This document shows, in pieces, positions 1 through 7,097 of a stretch of 11,992 nucleotides of DNA. The stretch spans positions 1 to 11,992 of the forward strand of contig CAYTZI010000064.1 of the NCBI GenBank assembly GCA_964442335.1. The letters are read 5' to 3'. A model generated the notes under the pieces. The model saw nothing but the letters and a program-made list of their open reading frames with translations, did no database searches and was not told the DNA's origin. Both the position numbers and the translations under genes were made by a program. Position 1 is the first letter of the stretch. Each line of letters begins with the position of its first letter. The DNA is from JBFYTX01 sp964442335 (GTDB lineage: Bacteria; Chloroflexota; Dehalococcoidia; Dehalococcoidales; RBG-16-60-22).

Positions 1-398
1 CCATCGCCAGCCCGGTATCGGTGGAAATCAACCAGGTCAAGGCCTGCGTGGAGTTTATGGCGATGCTGGCGGAAATCGCCCCCGGCTGTAAGTCCACGGT
101 GGGGCTTTCCAACGTCTCCAACGGCGCTCCCTCCGACCTCCGCTGCTGGCTCAACCGCACCTACATGATAATGCTCATGCGCAACGGGCTGTACTCGGCC
201 ATTGTCGACGCCTTCGATAAAGACCTCATGGCTATCGCCCGCGGGCAGCGACCCGACATCGTGGAGCTGGTGCATAAGGTCATGGACGGCGATATGCCGG
301 GTATAGCGTCTCTGACCAGAGAAATGCAGAATTACGTCAAGACCGCCAGGGTGCTGATGGGTGAATCTCTCTATTCGCACTCCTGGCTGGAAGTATAG
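1..398 (+). CDS. acsE: Methyltetrahydrofolate:corrinoid iron-sulfur protein methyltransferase, C-terminal part
   Basis: The gene is cut by the window edge. Its reading frame (codons from base 3) is open at the 5' end, so the GTG at 21 is not a real start; the stop is TAG at 396-398. AcsE moves the methyl group of methyl-tetrahydrofolate to the cobalt of the corrinoid Fe-S protein in the Wood-Ljungdahl pathway, in the cytoplasm. The visible part covers the last strands of the pterin-binding TIM barrel. The GLSNVS motif carries the asparagine that contacts the pterin in known AcsE proteins. It is followed by LNRTY, an alanine-rich stretch and a D-x-x-D segment, and the end matches the family pattern of a TA-x-x-L-x-G helix and a terminal Y-x-x-S-W. 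About 33 residues (roughly bases 230-330, around RPDIVELVHKVMDGD) are extra compared with Moorella AcsE as I remember it. Other pterin-dependent corrinoid methyltransferases share the fold, but the motif spacing favours AcsE. Confidence 0.82.
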   Translation, partial: IASPVSVEINQVKACVEFMAMLAEIAPGCKSTVGLSNVSNGAPSDLRCWLNRTYMIMLMRNGLYSAIVDAFDKDLMAIARGQRPDIVELVHKVMDGDMPGIASLTREMQNYVKTARVLMGESLYSHSWLEV

Positions 399-433
399 AG
401 AGAGGGATGATTCTCTTGTCTGATAACAATATA

Positions 434-523
434 TACTCACCCCCTTACCCCCTCTCGAACAGGAGTACCTTCAATATTTGGGTAATATTTTGTTCAAGAG
501 GGGGTAAGAATTTGAGAGGGGGC
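434..523 (-). repeat. Palindromic element, copy 1 (inverted orientation)
   Basis: The core is a hairpin with arms at 444-461 and 491-508 that pair at 17 of 18 positions, enclosing a 29-nt loop. Read on the - strand the order is: a GCCCCCTCTC end, a 5-nt spacer, the left arm ending TTGAACA, the loop, the right arm beginning TGTTCGAGAGG, and a GGGGGTGAGTA tail. The copies at 526-616 and 4919-5011 have the same order, spacing and loop length. No transposase or coding frame is inside. It behaves like a REPIN- or MITE-type non-autonomous repeat, but I do not recognise a named family. Confidence 0.72.
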
Positions 524-525
524 TA

Positions 526-616
526 CGCCCCCTCTCTCTTAGACTCCCCTCTCCAGCCAGAAGGGTTCAGGTATGCTCGATGAAACAGGCTGGAGAGGGG
601 TAGGGGTGAGGTAAGC
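526..616 (+). repeat. Palindromic element, copy 2
   Basis: The perfect 13-bp arms at 546-558 and 588-600 enclose a 29-nt loop (559-587). The left end is CGCCCCCTCTC, and the right end reads TAGGGGTGAGGTAAGC. The last 12 bases, GGTGAGGTAAGC, are identical to the end of the copy at 4919-5011, and the loops share a CAGG-TA...CTC core. Its left end abuts the left end of the inverted copy at 434-523. Together they make a perfect 10-bp hairpin at the junction (514-523 / 527-536, 3-nt loop). It ends 58 bases before the DUF3786 start codon. Confidence 0.75.
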
Positions 617-674
617 ATGTATGATACAATCTCACATAACACATTAATAAAAAAATAAAGTAAAATCATTAGCG

Positions 675-1349
675 ATGACAGACAAACAGATATCGGTGCC
701 GGAGCCCGGCGTTAGAGAAATCGCTTACGAGCTGGCTTATAAAATCGCCAGGGAGCGCCTGGCGGAGATAAAAGACATTGAACGGCAGTGCCTTAACAGC
801 GGCGCCCGCTGCCTGCCCGACGAAAAAACGGTCGTTCTGGAACACCTGGACCGCGCTTACAAAATACAGATCCCCGAAGGTGAGGTGTCCCTCGTTGATT
901 CCGCTGAGGCCGTGCCGGTGCGGGACAAAATCCTGGTTCTGCACTACTTTACCCGCGCCACCGGGACGCCCCCCACCGGTAAACTGATAACCTATAAAGA
1001 GCTTAAGGAAGGCATCAACTACTACCCCACCTTCTTCAAGCGGGCTATCGAGCCGGTGGTCAATAACTTTAAAGACCGACCCGAAAAGTTGCCGGAGATA
1101 GCAGCGGCGCTCGGCGGGCGAAAGTCCGATTACGGCGATATCGCGGTGACCATCACGGCCTTCCCGAACGTACCTTTGACCATCGTCCTGTGGCGCGGCG
1201 ACGAAGAGTTTCCCCTGGACGGGAACATACTCTTCGACAGCACCATAGCCGACTACCTTCCTACCGAAGATGTCACCATTCTCTGCGAGAAAATAGCCTG
1301 GACACTTGTAAGGACCCTGAAGACTGGAGGTGATACCCCTGGCCACTGA
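675..1349 (+). CDS. DUF3786 domain-containing protein
   Basis: This 224-aa protein matches the DUF3786 family along nearly its whole length. Recognisable blocks are the YKEL-x-x-G-x-x-YY-x-x-FF-x-R segment (about residues 107-124), the YGDIAV-x-x-x-AFP-x-VP segment (about 152-167), and the W-x-GDEEFP...ILFD segment followed by a YLPTED helix cap (about 173-200). No signal peptide, membrane segment or Fe-S cysteine motif is visible; the only notable cysteines are C35 and C41 plus one near the C-terminus. The biochemical role of the family is unknown to me; it recurs in anaerobes near corrinoid and Fe-S metabolism. The ATG at 675 has no Shine-Dalgarno sequence, and a TAAAAT box ends 8 bases before it, so a leaderless message is possible. 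The 3' end overlaps the NuoE-like gene, so the three genes 675-3691 are very probably co-transcribed. Confidence 0.8.
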   Translation: MTDKQISVPEPGVREIAYELAYKIARERLAEIKDIERQCLNSGARCLPDEKTVVLEHLDRAYKIQIPEGEVSLVDSAEAVPVRDKILVLHYFTRATGTPPTGKLITYKELKEGINYYPTFFKRAIEPVVNNFKDRPEKLPEIAAALGGRKSDYGDIAVTITAFPNVPLTIVLWRGDEEFPLDGNILFDSTIADYLPTEDVTILCEKIAWTLVRTLKTGGDTPGH

Positions 1350-1804
1350 TAATTTAGTCGAGGCGGATGTCCGGGAAAAGCTCGATAAAATTTTCGCCGG
1401 CTATAAAGGAAGACAGGAAGAGCTTATCCCCATCCTGCAGGAAGCTCAGGGAGCGTTCCGCTACCTCCCCGCCGCCGCCCTGAGAGAAATCGCCCGTTTC
1501 CTGCAAATTACGGAAAATACCGTCTACGGTGTCGCCACTTTCTACGCGCAGTTCAAGCTGACCCCCCTCGGGAGAACAGTTATACGCGTCTGCCGCGGCA
1601 CCGCCTGCCATGTCCGCGGCTCCAGCAAGGTCCTCGCCGAGATTGAAAAGCAGCTCGGCATCAAGGCCGGGGAGACCACTCCCGACCTTGAATACACGCT
1701 GGAAACGGTCGCCTGCATCGGCGCCTGCGCTCTGGCGCCCACGATGACTATAGACGGTGAGACTTATGGTAAAATGACAGCCAAGAAGGTCGCGGAGGTC
1801 TTAG

Positions 1805-1827
<23 letters not shown>
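1330..1827 (+). CDS. nuoE: NuoE-like [2Fe-2S] subunit (NADH:acceptor oxidoreductase / HydC type)
   Basis: This is the 24-kDa, thioredoxin-fold [2Fe-2S] subunit found in complex I and in NAD-dependent [FeFe]-hydrogenase, formate dehydrogenase and bifurcating complexes, where it relays electrons next to the NuoF-type flavin subunit. Counting from the GTG at 1330, the N-terminal helical part (residues 12-80, with ILQEAQGAFRYLP and VYGVATFYAQF) is typical. The cluster ligands are C88 and C93 (C-x4-C), then C129 and C133 (C-x3-C). Length is 165 aa, normal for the family. The start is uncertain: GTG 1330 lies on the last G of a GGAGG at 1326-1330, so that Shine-Dalgarno better serves an in-frame CTG at 1339 with 8-nt spacing, which would give 162 aa. 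The gene overlaps the DUF3786 gene upstream and the NuoF gene downstream by 23 bases, indicating translational coupling. Confidence 0.9.
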
Positions 1828-3691
<1,864 letters not shown>

Positions 3692-3700
3692 TCGTATCGC

Positions 3701-3768
3701 GATTCCCGATGGAATCCGGGCGAACCAGTCCGCAATAACAATCCTGTCATTCCCGCGAAAGCGGGAAT
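3701..3768. repeat. Short inverted repeats, including a dRS3-like ATTCCCGC...GCGGGAAT hairpin
   Basis: Just after the NuoF gene, 3749-3756 (ATTCCCGC) pairs perfectly with 3761-3768 (GCGGGAAT) around a GAAA tetraloop, with CTGTC before and CCAG after. This is the widespread bacterial repeat known as dRS3 in Neisseria and seen in many unrelated genomes. A smaller perfect 6-bp palindrome, GATTCC / GGAATC with loop CGAT, is at 3701-3716. The hairpin has no T-tract directly after it, so it is not an obvious terminator. Confidence 0.6.
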
Positions 3769-3799
3769 CCAGACTTTTAGAGAAAAATAAAAACAACTG

Positions 3800-3822
3800 G
3801 GGGCAGGCCACATACCTGCCCC
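3800..3822. terminator. Bidirectional intrinsic terminator between convergent genes
   Basis: GGGGCAGG (3800-3807) pairs perfectly with CCTGCCCC (3815-3822) around a 7-nt loop. On the - strand it starts immediately after the stop codon of the thioredoxin-reductase-like gene and runs into a GTTTTTATTTTT tract, a strong terminator. On the + strand it is followed by TTATCTTT, weaker but usable for the NuoF operon. The position between two convergent genes fits. Confidence 0.75.
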
Positions 3823-4728
3823 TTATCTTTCCCCCATCATCAGCTCCGCCGTTATCGCCGCTATGGCACCGTCACCCACCGCCGCCGCTACCTGCCGCGG
3901 CGACCCGCTTCTTATGTCCCCCACCGCAAAGATATACGGCACTTCAGTCTCCATTCTTTCGTTCACTATCACCTGGCCGTGTTCGTCCAGCGGCACGGTG
4001 CCCTCCAGGTATCCCGTATTGGGCTCGAGCCCTACGTGCACCAGCACACCGTCCACCTTTATAGCCTCCCCGCCGGCCAGCTTTATCCCCTCCACCCTGT
4101 CCCCGCCCGTTATCGCCTCCACCTTCGTGCCTGTCCGCACCTCGACGCTGTTTAATGCTTTCAGCCGCTCGCGTAAAACGGCGGTGGCAGTGAGGGCCGG
4201 CATCGCCTCGATTACAATTACTTTAGACGCTATTTTCGCCATGTATAGGGCCTCGGTCACCCCTGCGTCGCCGCCGCCGCACACCGCCACCACTTTACCG
4301 GCGTAATGCCCGCCGTCGCAGAAAGCGCACTCGAAAACGCCATTACCGGAAAGCTCCGCCTCGCCGGGGACGCCCAGCTTTTTGTTCTTCGAGCCCCCCG
4401 CGATGATAATGACATTGGTGGTAAAGCCCCTCCCGTCCGCGCCGCCCGCGTAACGCGTCCCGGAAAATACCTCTATATTTGTGACCTCGGCGTTCTCTAT
4501 CTCCAGGCCGTACTTCTTCGCCTGTTCCACCATCTGCGCCGCCAGCTCCGCGCCGGAAACGCCGTCGCTGAAGCCGGGATAGTTTTCTATCGACTCTATA
4601 TTCCTTAAATAGCCGCCGGCGGTGTCTTTGTCGATAAGTAGCGTGCGGCGTTTCGCCCGGCACAGGTATAAACCGGCGGTCAGCCCCGCCGGCCCTCCGC
4701 CGATAATCACCGCATCCCAATCGAACAC
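3823..4728 (-). CDS. trxB: Thioredoxin-disulfide reductase-like flavoprotein
   Basis: This 301-aa FAD-dependent pyridine-nucleotide disulfide oxidoreductase passes electrons from NAD(P)H to the disulfide of thioredoxin or a similar protein in the cytoplasm. The FAD motif GGGPAG is at residues 10-15, followed by a GGYLRNIESIENYPGF block (38-53) typical of TrxB. The redox-active pair is C134 and C137 (CAFC followed by DGG). The nucleotide loop GGGDAG is at 151-156, and a C-terminal AVGD motif contacts FAD. After the nucleotide-binding strand the sequence is VIEAMPAL (171-178), with E174 where NADPH-specific TrxB proteins have an HRR-type basic cluster; this suggests NADH or another donor. The start is GTG at 4726-4728 with no Shine-Dalgarno, and the -10 box lies 6 bases upstream. 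No thioredoxin gene is adjacent. It could also be a ferredoxin- or F420-type TrxR variant. Confidence 0.88.
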   Translation of the reverse strand: MFDWDAVIIGGGPAGLTAGLYLCRAKRRTLLIDKDTAGGYLRNIESIENYPGFSDGVSGAELAAQMVEQAKKYGLEIENAEVTNIEVFSGTRYAGGADGRGFTTNVIIIAGGSKNKKLGVPGEAELSGNGVFECAFCDGGHYAGKVVAVCGGGDAGVTEALYMAKIASKVIVIEAMPALTATAVLRERLKALNSVEVRTGTKVEAITGGDRVEGIKLAGGEAIKVDGVLVHVGLEPNTGYLEGTVPLDEHGQVIVNERMETEVPYIFAVGDIRSGSPRQVAAAVGDGAIAAITAELMMGER

Positions 4729-4734
4729 GATAAC

Positions 4735-4763
4735 AGGATAGCAGAGAGATATTTTCCGGTCAA
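4735..4763 (-). promoter_or_regulatory. Sigma70-type promoter for the TrxR-like gene
   Basis: On the - strand, TTGACC (4758-4763, 5/6 to the -35 consensus) and TATCCT (4735-4740, 4/6) are separated by exactly 17 bases. Only 6 bases lie between the -10 box and the GTG start, so transcription would begin at or next to the start codon. This fits the lack of a Shine-Dalgarno and suggests a leaderless mRNA. Confidence 0.5.
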
Positions 4764-4871
4764 CGAAGGATTACCCTGTAACCCCGGCCCCCCCTTCCCT
4801 GAGACGAAGGGAGAAGTGTTTTGAGAGGGTTATCGCTCCTCTTCGCAGGGCACTCACTTACGGGTATCGGC

Positions 4872-4894
4872 GTCCCCCTTTTGTAAAGGGGGAC
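4872..4894. repeat. Perfect hairpin GTCCCCCTTT / AAAGGGGGAC
   Basis: Ten perfect base pairs (4872-4881 with 4885-4894) close a TGT loop. It is symmetric on both strands and followed by ACAGGAAGGGG. Its position in the middle of a divergent region, well away from either stop codon, argues for a dispersed repeat rather than a terminator. Confidence 0.6.
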
Positions 4895-4918
4895 AGGAAG
4901 GGGATTTTCGTCACCCTT

Positions 4919-5011
4919 CGCCCCCTCTCATATTCTCCCCCTCTCCGAACCATTGATAACAGGGTACACTCAGTCTTCCTGTTCGGGGAGGGGGTAGGGG
5001 GTGAGGTAAGC
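4919..5011 (+). repeat. Palindromic element, copy 3
   Basis: It starts CGCCCCCTCTC and ends GGTGAGGTAAGC, as the copy at 526-616 does. The arms at 4937-4950 (CCCCCTCTCCGAAC) and 4981-4994 (GTTCGGGGAGGGGG) pair at 13 positions plus one G-T pair, around a 30-nt loop (4951-4980). Compared with 526-616, the inner arm bases differ on both sides in a matched way: AGCC/GGCT there, GAAC/GTTC here. It ends 29 bases before the cupin promoter's -35 box, in the same orientation to its downstream gene as copy 2. Confidence 0.75.
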
Positions 5012-5040
5012 TATATTCATAGTCGCCGAAATGATTTTTC

Positions 5041-5070
5041 TTGACAATGCTTCTCTCCGTTAACGATAAT
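5041..5070 (+). promoter_or_regulatory. Sigma70-type promoter for the cupin-SDR cluster
   Basis: A consensus TTGACA (5041-5046) is followed after 18 bases by GATAAT (5065-5070, 5/6 match). Transcription would start near 5077, giving a leader of about 26 nt that contains the strong Shine-Dalgarno GGAGGAGAG at 5091-5099. This is the clearest promoter in the window. Confidence 0.65.
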
Positions 5071-5102
5071 TGGCTATAACATCTCTTCTCGGAGGAGAGA
5101 AC

Positions 5103-5462
5103 ATGAAAGTGCAGAACTACCGTCAGGTAAAAGCGATGAAGGCGGCTCCGGGGGTGACCATGCGTGTGGTGGCGGGGCCGGAGGAAAAAGCCCCCACTTT
5201 CGTTATGCGCGTCTTCGAGATTGAGAGCGGCTGTTCCACTCCTTTTCACACTCACCCCTGGGAGCACGAGATGTTCGTGGTCAAAGGGCGGGCGACGCTC
5301 AAGAGCGGCAGCGCGGAAAAACCTCTGCAAGAAGGCGATGCGGTAATGGTTCTGCCGGGCGAGCGGCACGGGGTCTTTAATACGGGCGAAGAAATGCTGA
5401 CGATGATCTGCGTCGTGCCGCTGGTCGACGGCAAAATGCCGGGCACGATGTCCACGGACTGA
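5103..5462 (+). CDS. Small cupin-domain protein
   Basis: This 119-aa single-domain cupin has a beta-barrel metal site formed by HTHPWEHE (residues 49-56), giving H49, H51 and an acidic ligand at E54 or E56, and by the second motif GDAVMVLPGERHGVFN (78-93) with H89. These match the two classical cupin motifs with small spacing differences. The ATG at 5103 is preferred because GGAGGAGAG ends 3 bases upstream; the longer frame from a TTG at 5070 would begin inside the promoter's -10 box. Cupins of this type bind Fe, Mn or Zn and serve as isomerases, dioxygenases or ligand sensors; the substrate cannot be told. It is 23 bases upstream of the SDR gene and driven by the same promoter, so the two may act in one pathway. 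Confidence 0.85.
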   Translation: MKVQNYRQVKAMKAAPGVTMRVVAGPEEKAPTFVMRVFEIESGCSTPFHTHPWEHEMFVVKGRATLKSGSAEKPLQEGDAVMVLPGERHGVFNTGEEMLTMICVVPLVDGKMPGTMSTD

Positions 5463-5485
5463 ACGACATAAGGAGTGAATGACGG

Positions 5486-6343
5486 ATGAAAGACTTTAAA
5501 GGCAAGGTAGCTGTTATCACCGGCGCCGCCAGCGGCATCGGGCGCGGCCTGGCGGAAAAGTGCGTTGCGGAAGGCATGAAGGTCGTCCTCGCCGATGTTG
5601 AAGAAGCCCCTCTTGCAGAGACTGAAAAAGCACTGAAAGCCAAAGGGGCGGATGTCTTTGCGGTTAAAACGGATGTATCCAGATTCAGCGATATCGAAGC
5701 CCTCGCGCAAAAGACCCTCGATAAGTTCGGCGCGGTGCACCTTCTCTTCAATAACGCCGGCGTCCAGGTTGGCGTGCACAGGAGCCGTCCCTTCTGGGAG
5801 AATACTTTGGCCGACTGGGAATGGGTTATCGGGGTTAATCTCTGGGGAGTAATCTATGGCGTTAAAGTCTTCTTACCCATCATGCTGAAACAGAATACCG
5901 CCTGCCACGTGGTCAACTCGTCCTCGGTTGCCGGGCTGATATCCACCGGCGAGCTGGGGATTTACCGCGTCACCAAGTCCGCCGTCCTGATGTTCTCGGA
6001 AGCCCTCTACTTTCAGCTTCAACGACTTAACGTGCCGGTGGGCGTGTCCGTGCTGCTGCCGGCTTTTGTCCACTCCCGCCTTAACGATGCGGACAGGAAC
6101 CGACCCGATAGCTTGAGGAATCCCCCTGAACCCCCGCCCCGGCCGGAAGAGCAGCCCATTCTAAAGACCTTCGAGGAAGGGAACCGCAACGCCATGCCGA
6201 CGGAGGAGTTCGCCGGTATAGTTTTCAAGGCCATCGAGGAAGGAAAATTTTACGTTTTTTCTCACCCGGACTTCAACGTCTACGTGCAGCAAAGAATGGA
6301 GGACATGCTCCGGGGAACCAACCCGACCCGGCCTGTTTTTTAA
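5486..6343 (+). CDS. Short-chain dehydrogenase/reductase (SDR), classical type
   Basis: This 285-aa NAD(P)-dependent oxidoreductase has a Rossmann fold. The cofactor motif TGAASGIG is at residues 12-19, and D37 at the end of the second strand suggests NAD(H) rather than NADP(H). D63 contacts the adenine in the family, NNAG is at 89-92 and structural N118 is present. The catalytic set is S147, Y160 and K164 (Y-x3-K), with the usual 13-residue Ser-Tyr spacing. The C-terminal ~90 residues include a proline-rich loop (around 211-222), longer than in minimal SDRs, which may shape the substrate pocket. The start is ATG 5486 with AAGGAG about 10 bases upstream. The substrate is probably a secondary alcohol, aldehyde or ketone, but the sequence does not say which. 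Confidence 0.92.
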   Translation: MKDFKGKVAVITGAASGIGRGLAEKCVAEGMKVVLADVEEAPLAETEKALKAKGADVFAVKTDVSRFSDIEALAQKTLDKFGAVHLLFNNAGVQVGVHRSRPFWENTLADWEWVIGVNLWGVIYGVKVFLPIMLKQNTACHVVNSSSVAGLISTGELGIYRVTKSAVLMFSEALYFQLQRLNVPVGVSVLLPAFVHSRLNDADRNRPDSLRNPPEPPPRPEEQPILKTFEEGNRNAMPTEEFAGIVFKAIEEGKFYVFSHPDFNVYVQQRMEDMLRGTNPTRPVF

Positions 6344-6400
6344 GGAGTCGCTCAGCAGCTCGGCGCTGTCCCCGAGCAGTAAGAAAAGGAGGAGGGACGT

Positions 6401-6961
6401 ATGGATTCCCGGAAACCGGTATACCGTCCCTTTTCCTCCTGGAGAACTGAAGAAATCGTAAAACATGCCTGCGATGCCGCTGCTAAGGACGATATTGAGG
6501 CTTTAAGTTACTGCCTGGCGGAGCTATCACCCCGGCACCGGAACATAGACTTAACAAAATGGCTGGACTTGACCGAGTTTGTTAAAAAGTCAGGAACGGA
6601 GCCAATCGACTGGCTGGAAAAGGCCGCCGGGATTACCGGCCGTTTCGCTCCGCAGACCACCGGCAAGCATAATCTGTACATCATTCTACTTTATGAATTA
6701 AAAGGGGAAAGCCCCGGCTATGGCTTGTATGTTGGAGAGACCTCAAAGTCGCCGGCCGCCCGGTATAAAGAGCATGCTCAAAGAAAGCGGAACAAAAAGG
6801 GACCTCTTTTTTCCCGCATAGTATATAAACATCATAAATGCCTTTTGCCTACTTTATATAGCCACCTCAACCCGCTTTCCCGGGAAGAAGCGAAGAAACT
6901 GGAAGGGGAAATAGCCGAAGCATTGAGACTCGCGGGCATCCCTGTTTACGGAGGGCACTGA
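6401..6961 (+). CDS. GIY-YIG-like nuclease-domain protein with N-terminal helical region
   Basis: This 186-aa protein has a C-terminal GIY-YIG-like domain. The first strand is LYIILLYEL (92-100), and YVGETS (110-115) stands for the YIG block. R121 and H125 sit in the RYKEH helix where the catalytic arginine lies, and E168 or E170 in the LEGEIAEAL helix would be the metal ligand. The domain ends in a GIPVYGG turn, where canonical family members have an asparagine. Residues 1-85 look mostly helical and match no domain I know. The start is ATG 6401, with AGGAGGAGG at 6388-6396. It follows the SDR gene by 57 bases, but its codons are visibly richer in A/T than its neighbours, suggesting later acquisition. 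It could act on DNA in repair or defence; without an adjacent methylase or mobile element this stays open. Confidence 0.7.
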   Translation: MDSRKPVYRPFSSWRTEEIVKHACDAAAKDDIEALSYCLAELSPRHRNIDLTKWLDLTEFVKKSGTEPIDWLEKAAGITGRFAPQTTGKHNLYIILLYELKGESPGYGLYVGETSKSPAARYKEHAQRKRNKKGPLFSRIVYKHHKCLLPTLYSHLNPLSREEAKKLEGEIAEALRLAGIPVYGGH

Positions 6962-7033
6962 CCAACCCGGCTAAAGGAGAGTTAAGAGGAGCTCCGCCCC
7001 TTTTTATTTACCCCTCCTTCAGCAGACTCTAAT

Positions 7034-7063
7034 TTGGCAACGCAGGCAGTCCCCTGATAAACT
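7034..7063 (+). promoter_or_regulatory. Possible promoter for the AOR gene
   Basis: TTGGCA (7034-7039, 5/6) and TAAACT (7058-7063, 4/6) are separated by 18 bases, 34 bases before the AOR start codon. The region 6962-7097 is AT-richer than the flanking genes, and AGAGGT (7087-7092) serves as Shine-Dalgarno. The -10 match is mediocre. Confidence 0.3.
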
Positions 7064-7097
7064 GTTATCGTAGCTATTTATTTTTCAGAGGTCACAC

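Larger units (their letters stand above)
399..674. other. Intergenic region packed with palindromic repeats
   Basis: I see no gene in these 276 bases. Most of the region is two copies of one palindromic element, about 434-523 (inverted) and 526-616 (direct), annotated separately. The remaining 617-674 is AT-rich and lies directly before the DUF3786 gene. It includes TATGAT (620-625), TACAAT (625-630) and TAAAAT (661-666), each one base off the -10 consensus, but I find no convincing -35 box at the right distance. No intrinsic terminator with a clear T-tract follows acsE. Confidence 0.7.
4729..5102. other. Divergent intergenic region with two promoters and repeats
   Basis: These 374 bases hold no gene I can support. 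From left to right they contain the - strand promoter for the TrxR-like gene (4735-4763), a weak TCCCT/AGGGA inverted repeat around 4796-4812, a perfect 10-bp hairpin at 4872-4894, the third copy of the palindromic element (4919-5011), and the + strand promoter and Shine-Dalgarno for the cupin gene (5041-5099). Confidence 0.7.

Noticed and set aside
514..536. Terminator for acsE
   Set aside because: The hairpin is perfect but is followed by TCTCTTAGAC with no T-tract, and it is explained as the junction of two back-to-back repeat copies.
434..616. CRISPR array or tandem repeat
   Set aside because: The repeated units are in opposite orientation, not regularly spaced direct repeats, and no spacers or cas genes are present.
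669..1346. 225-codon - strand frame opposite the DUF3786 gene
   Set aside because: The + strand protein matches a known family along its length; the antisense one does not.
5070..5102. Upstream TTG start for the cupin gene
   Set aside because: It overlaps the promoter -10 box and the leader, whereas ATG 5103 has a strong Shine-Dalgarno.
6971..7018. Terminator after the GIY-YIG gene
   Set aside because: AAGGAG...CTCCTT and GGAG...CTCC pairings with a nearby T5 run exist, but the stems are short, competing and badly placed relative to the T-run.
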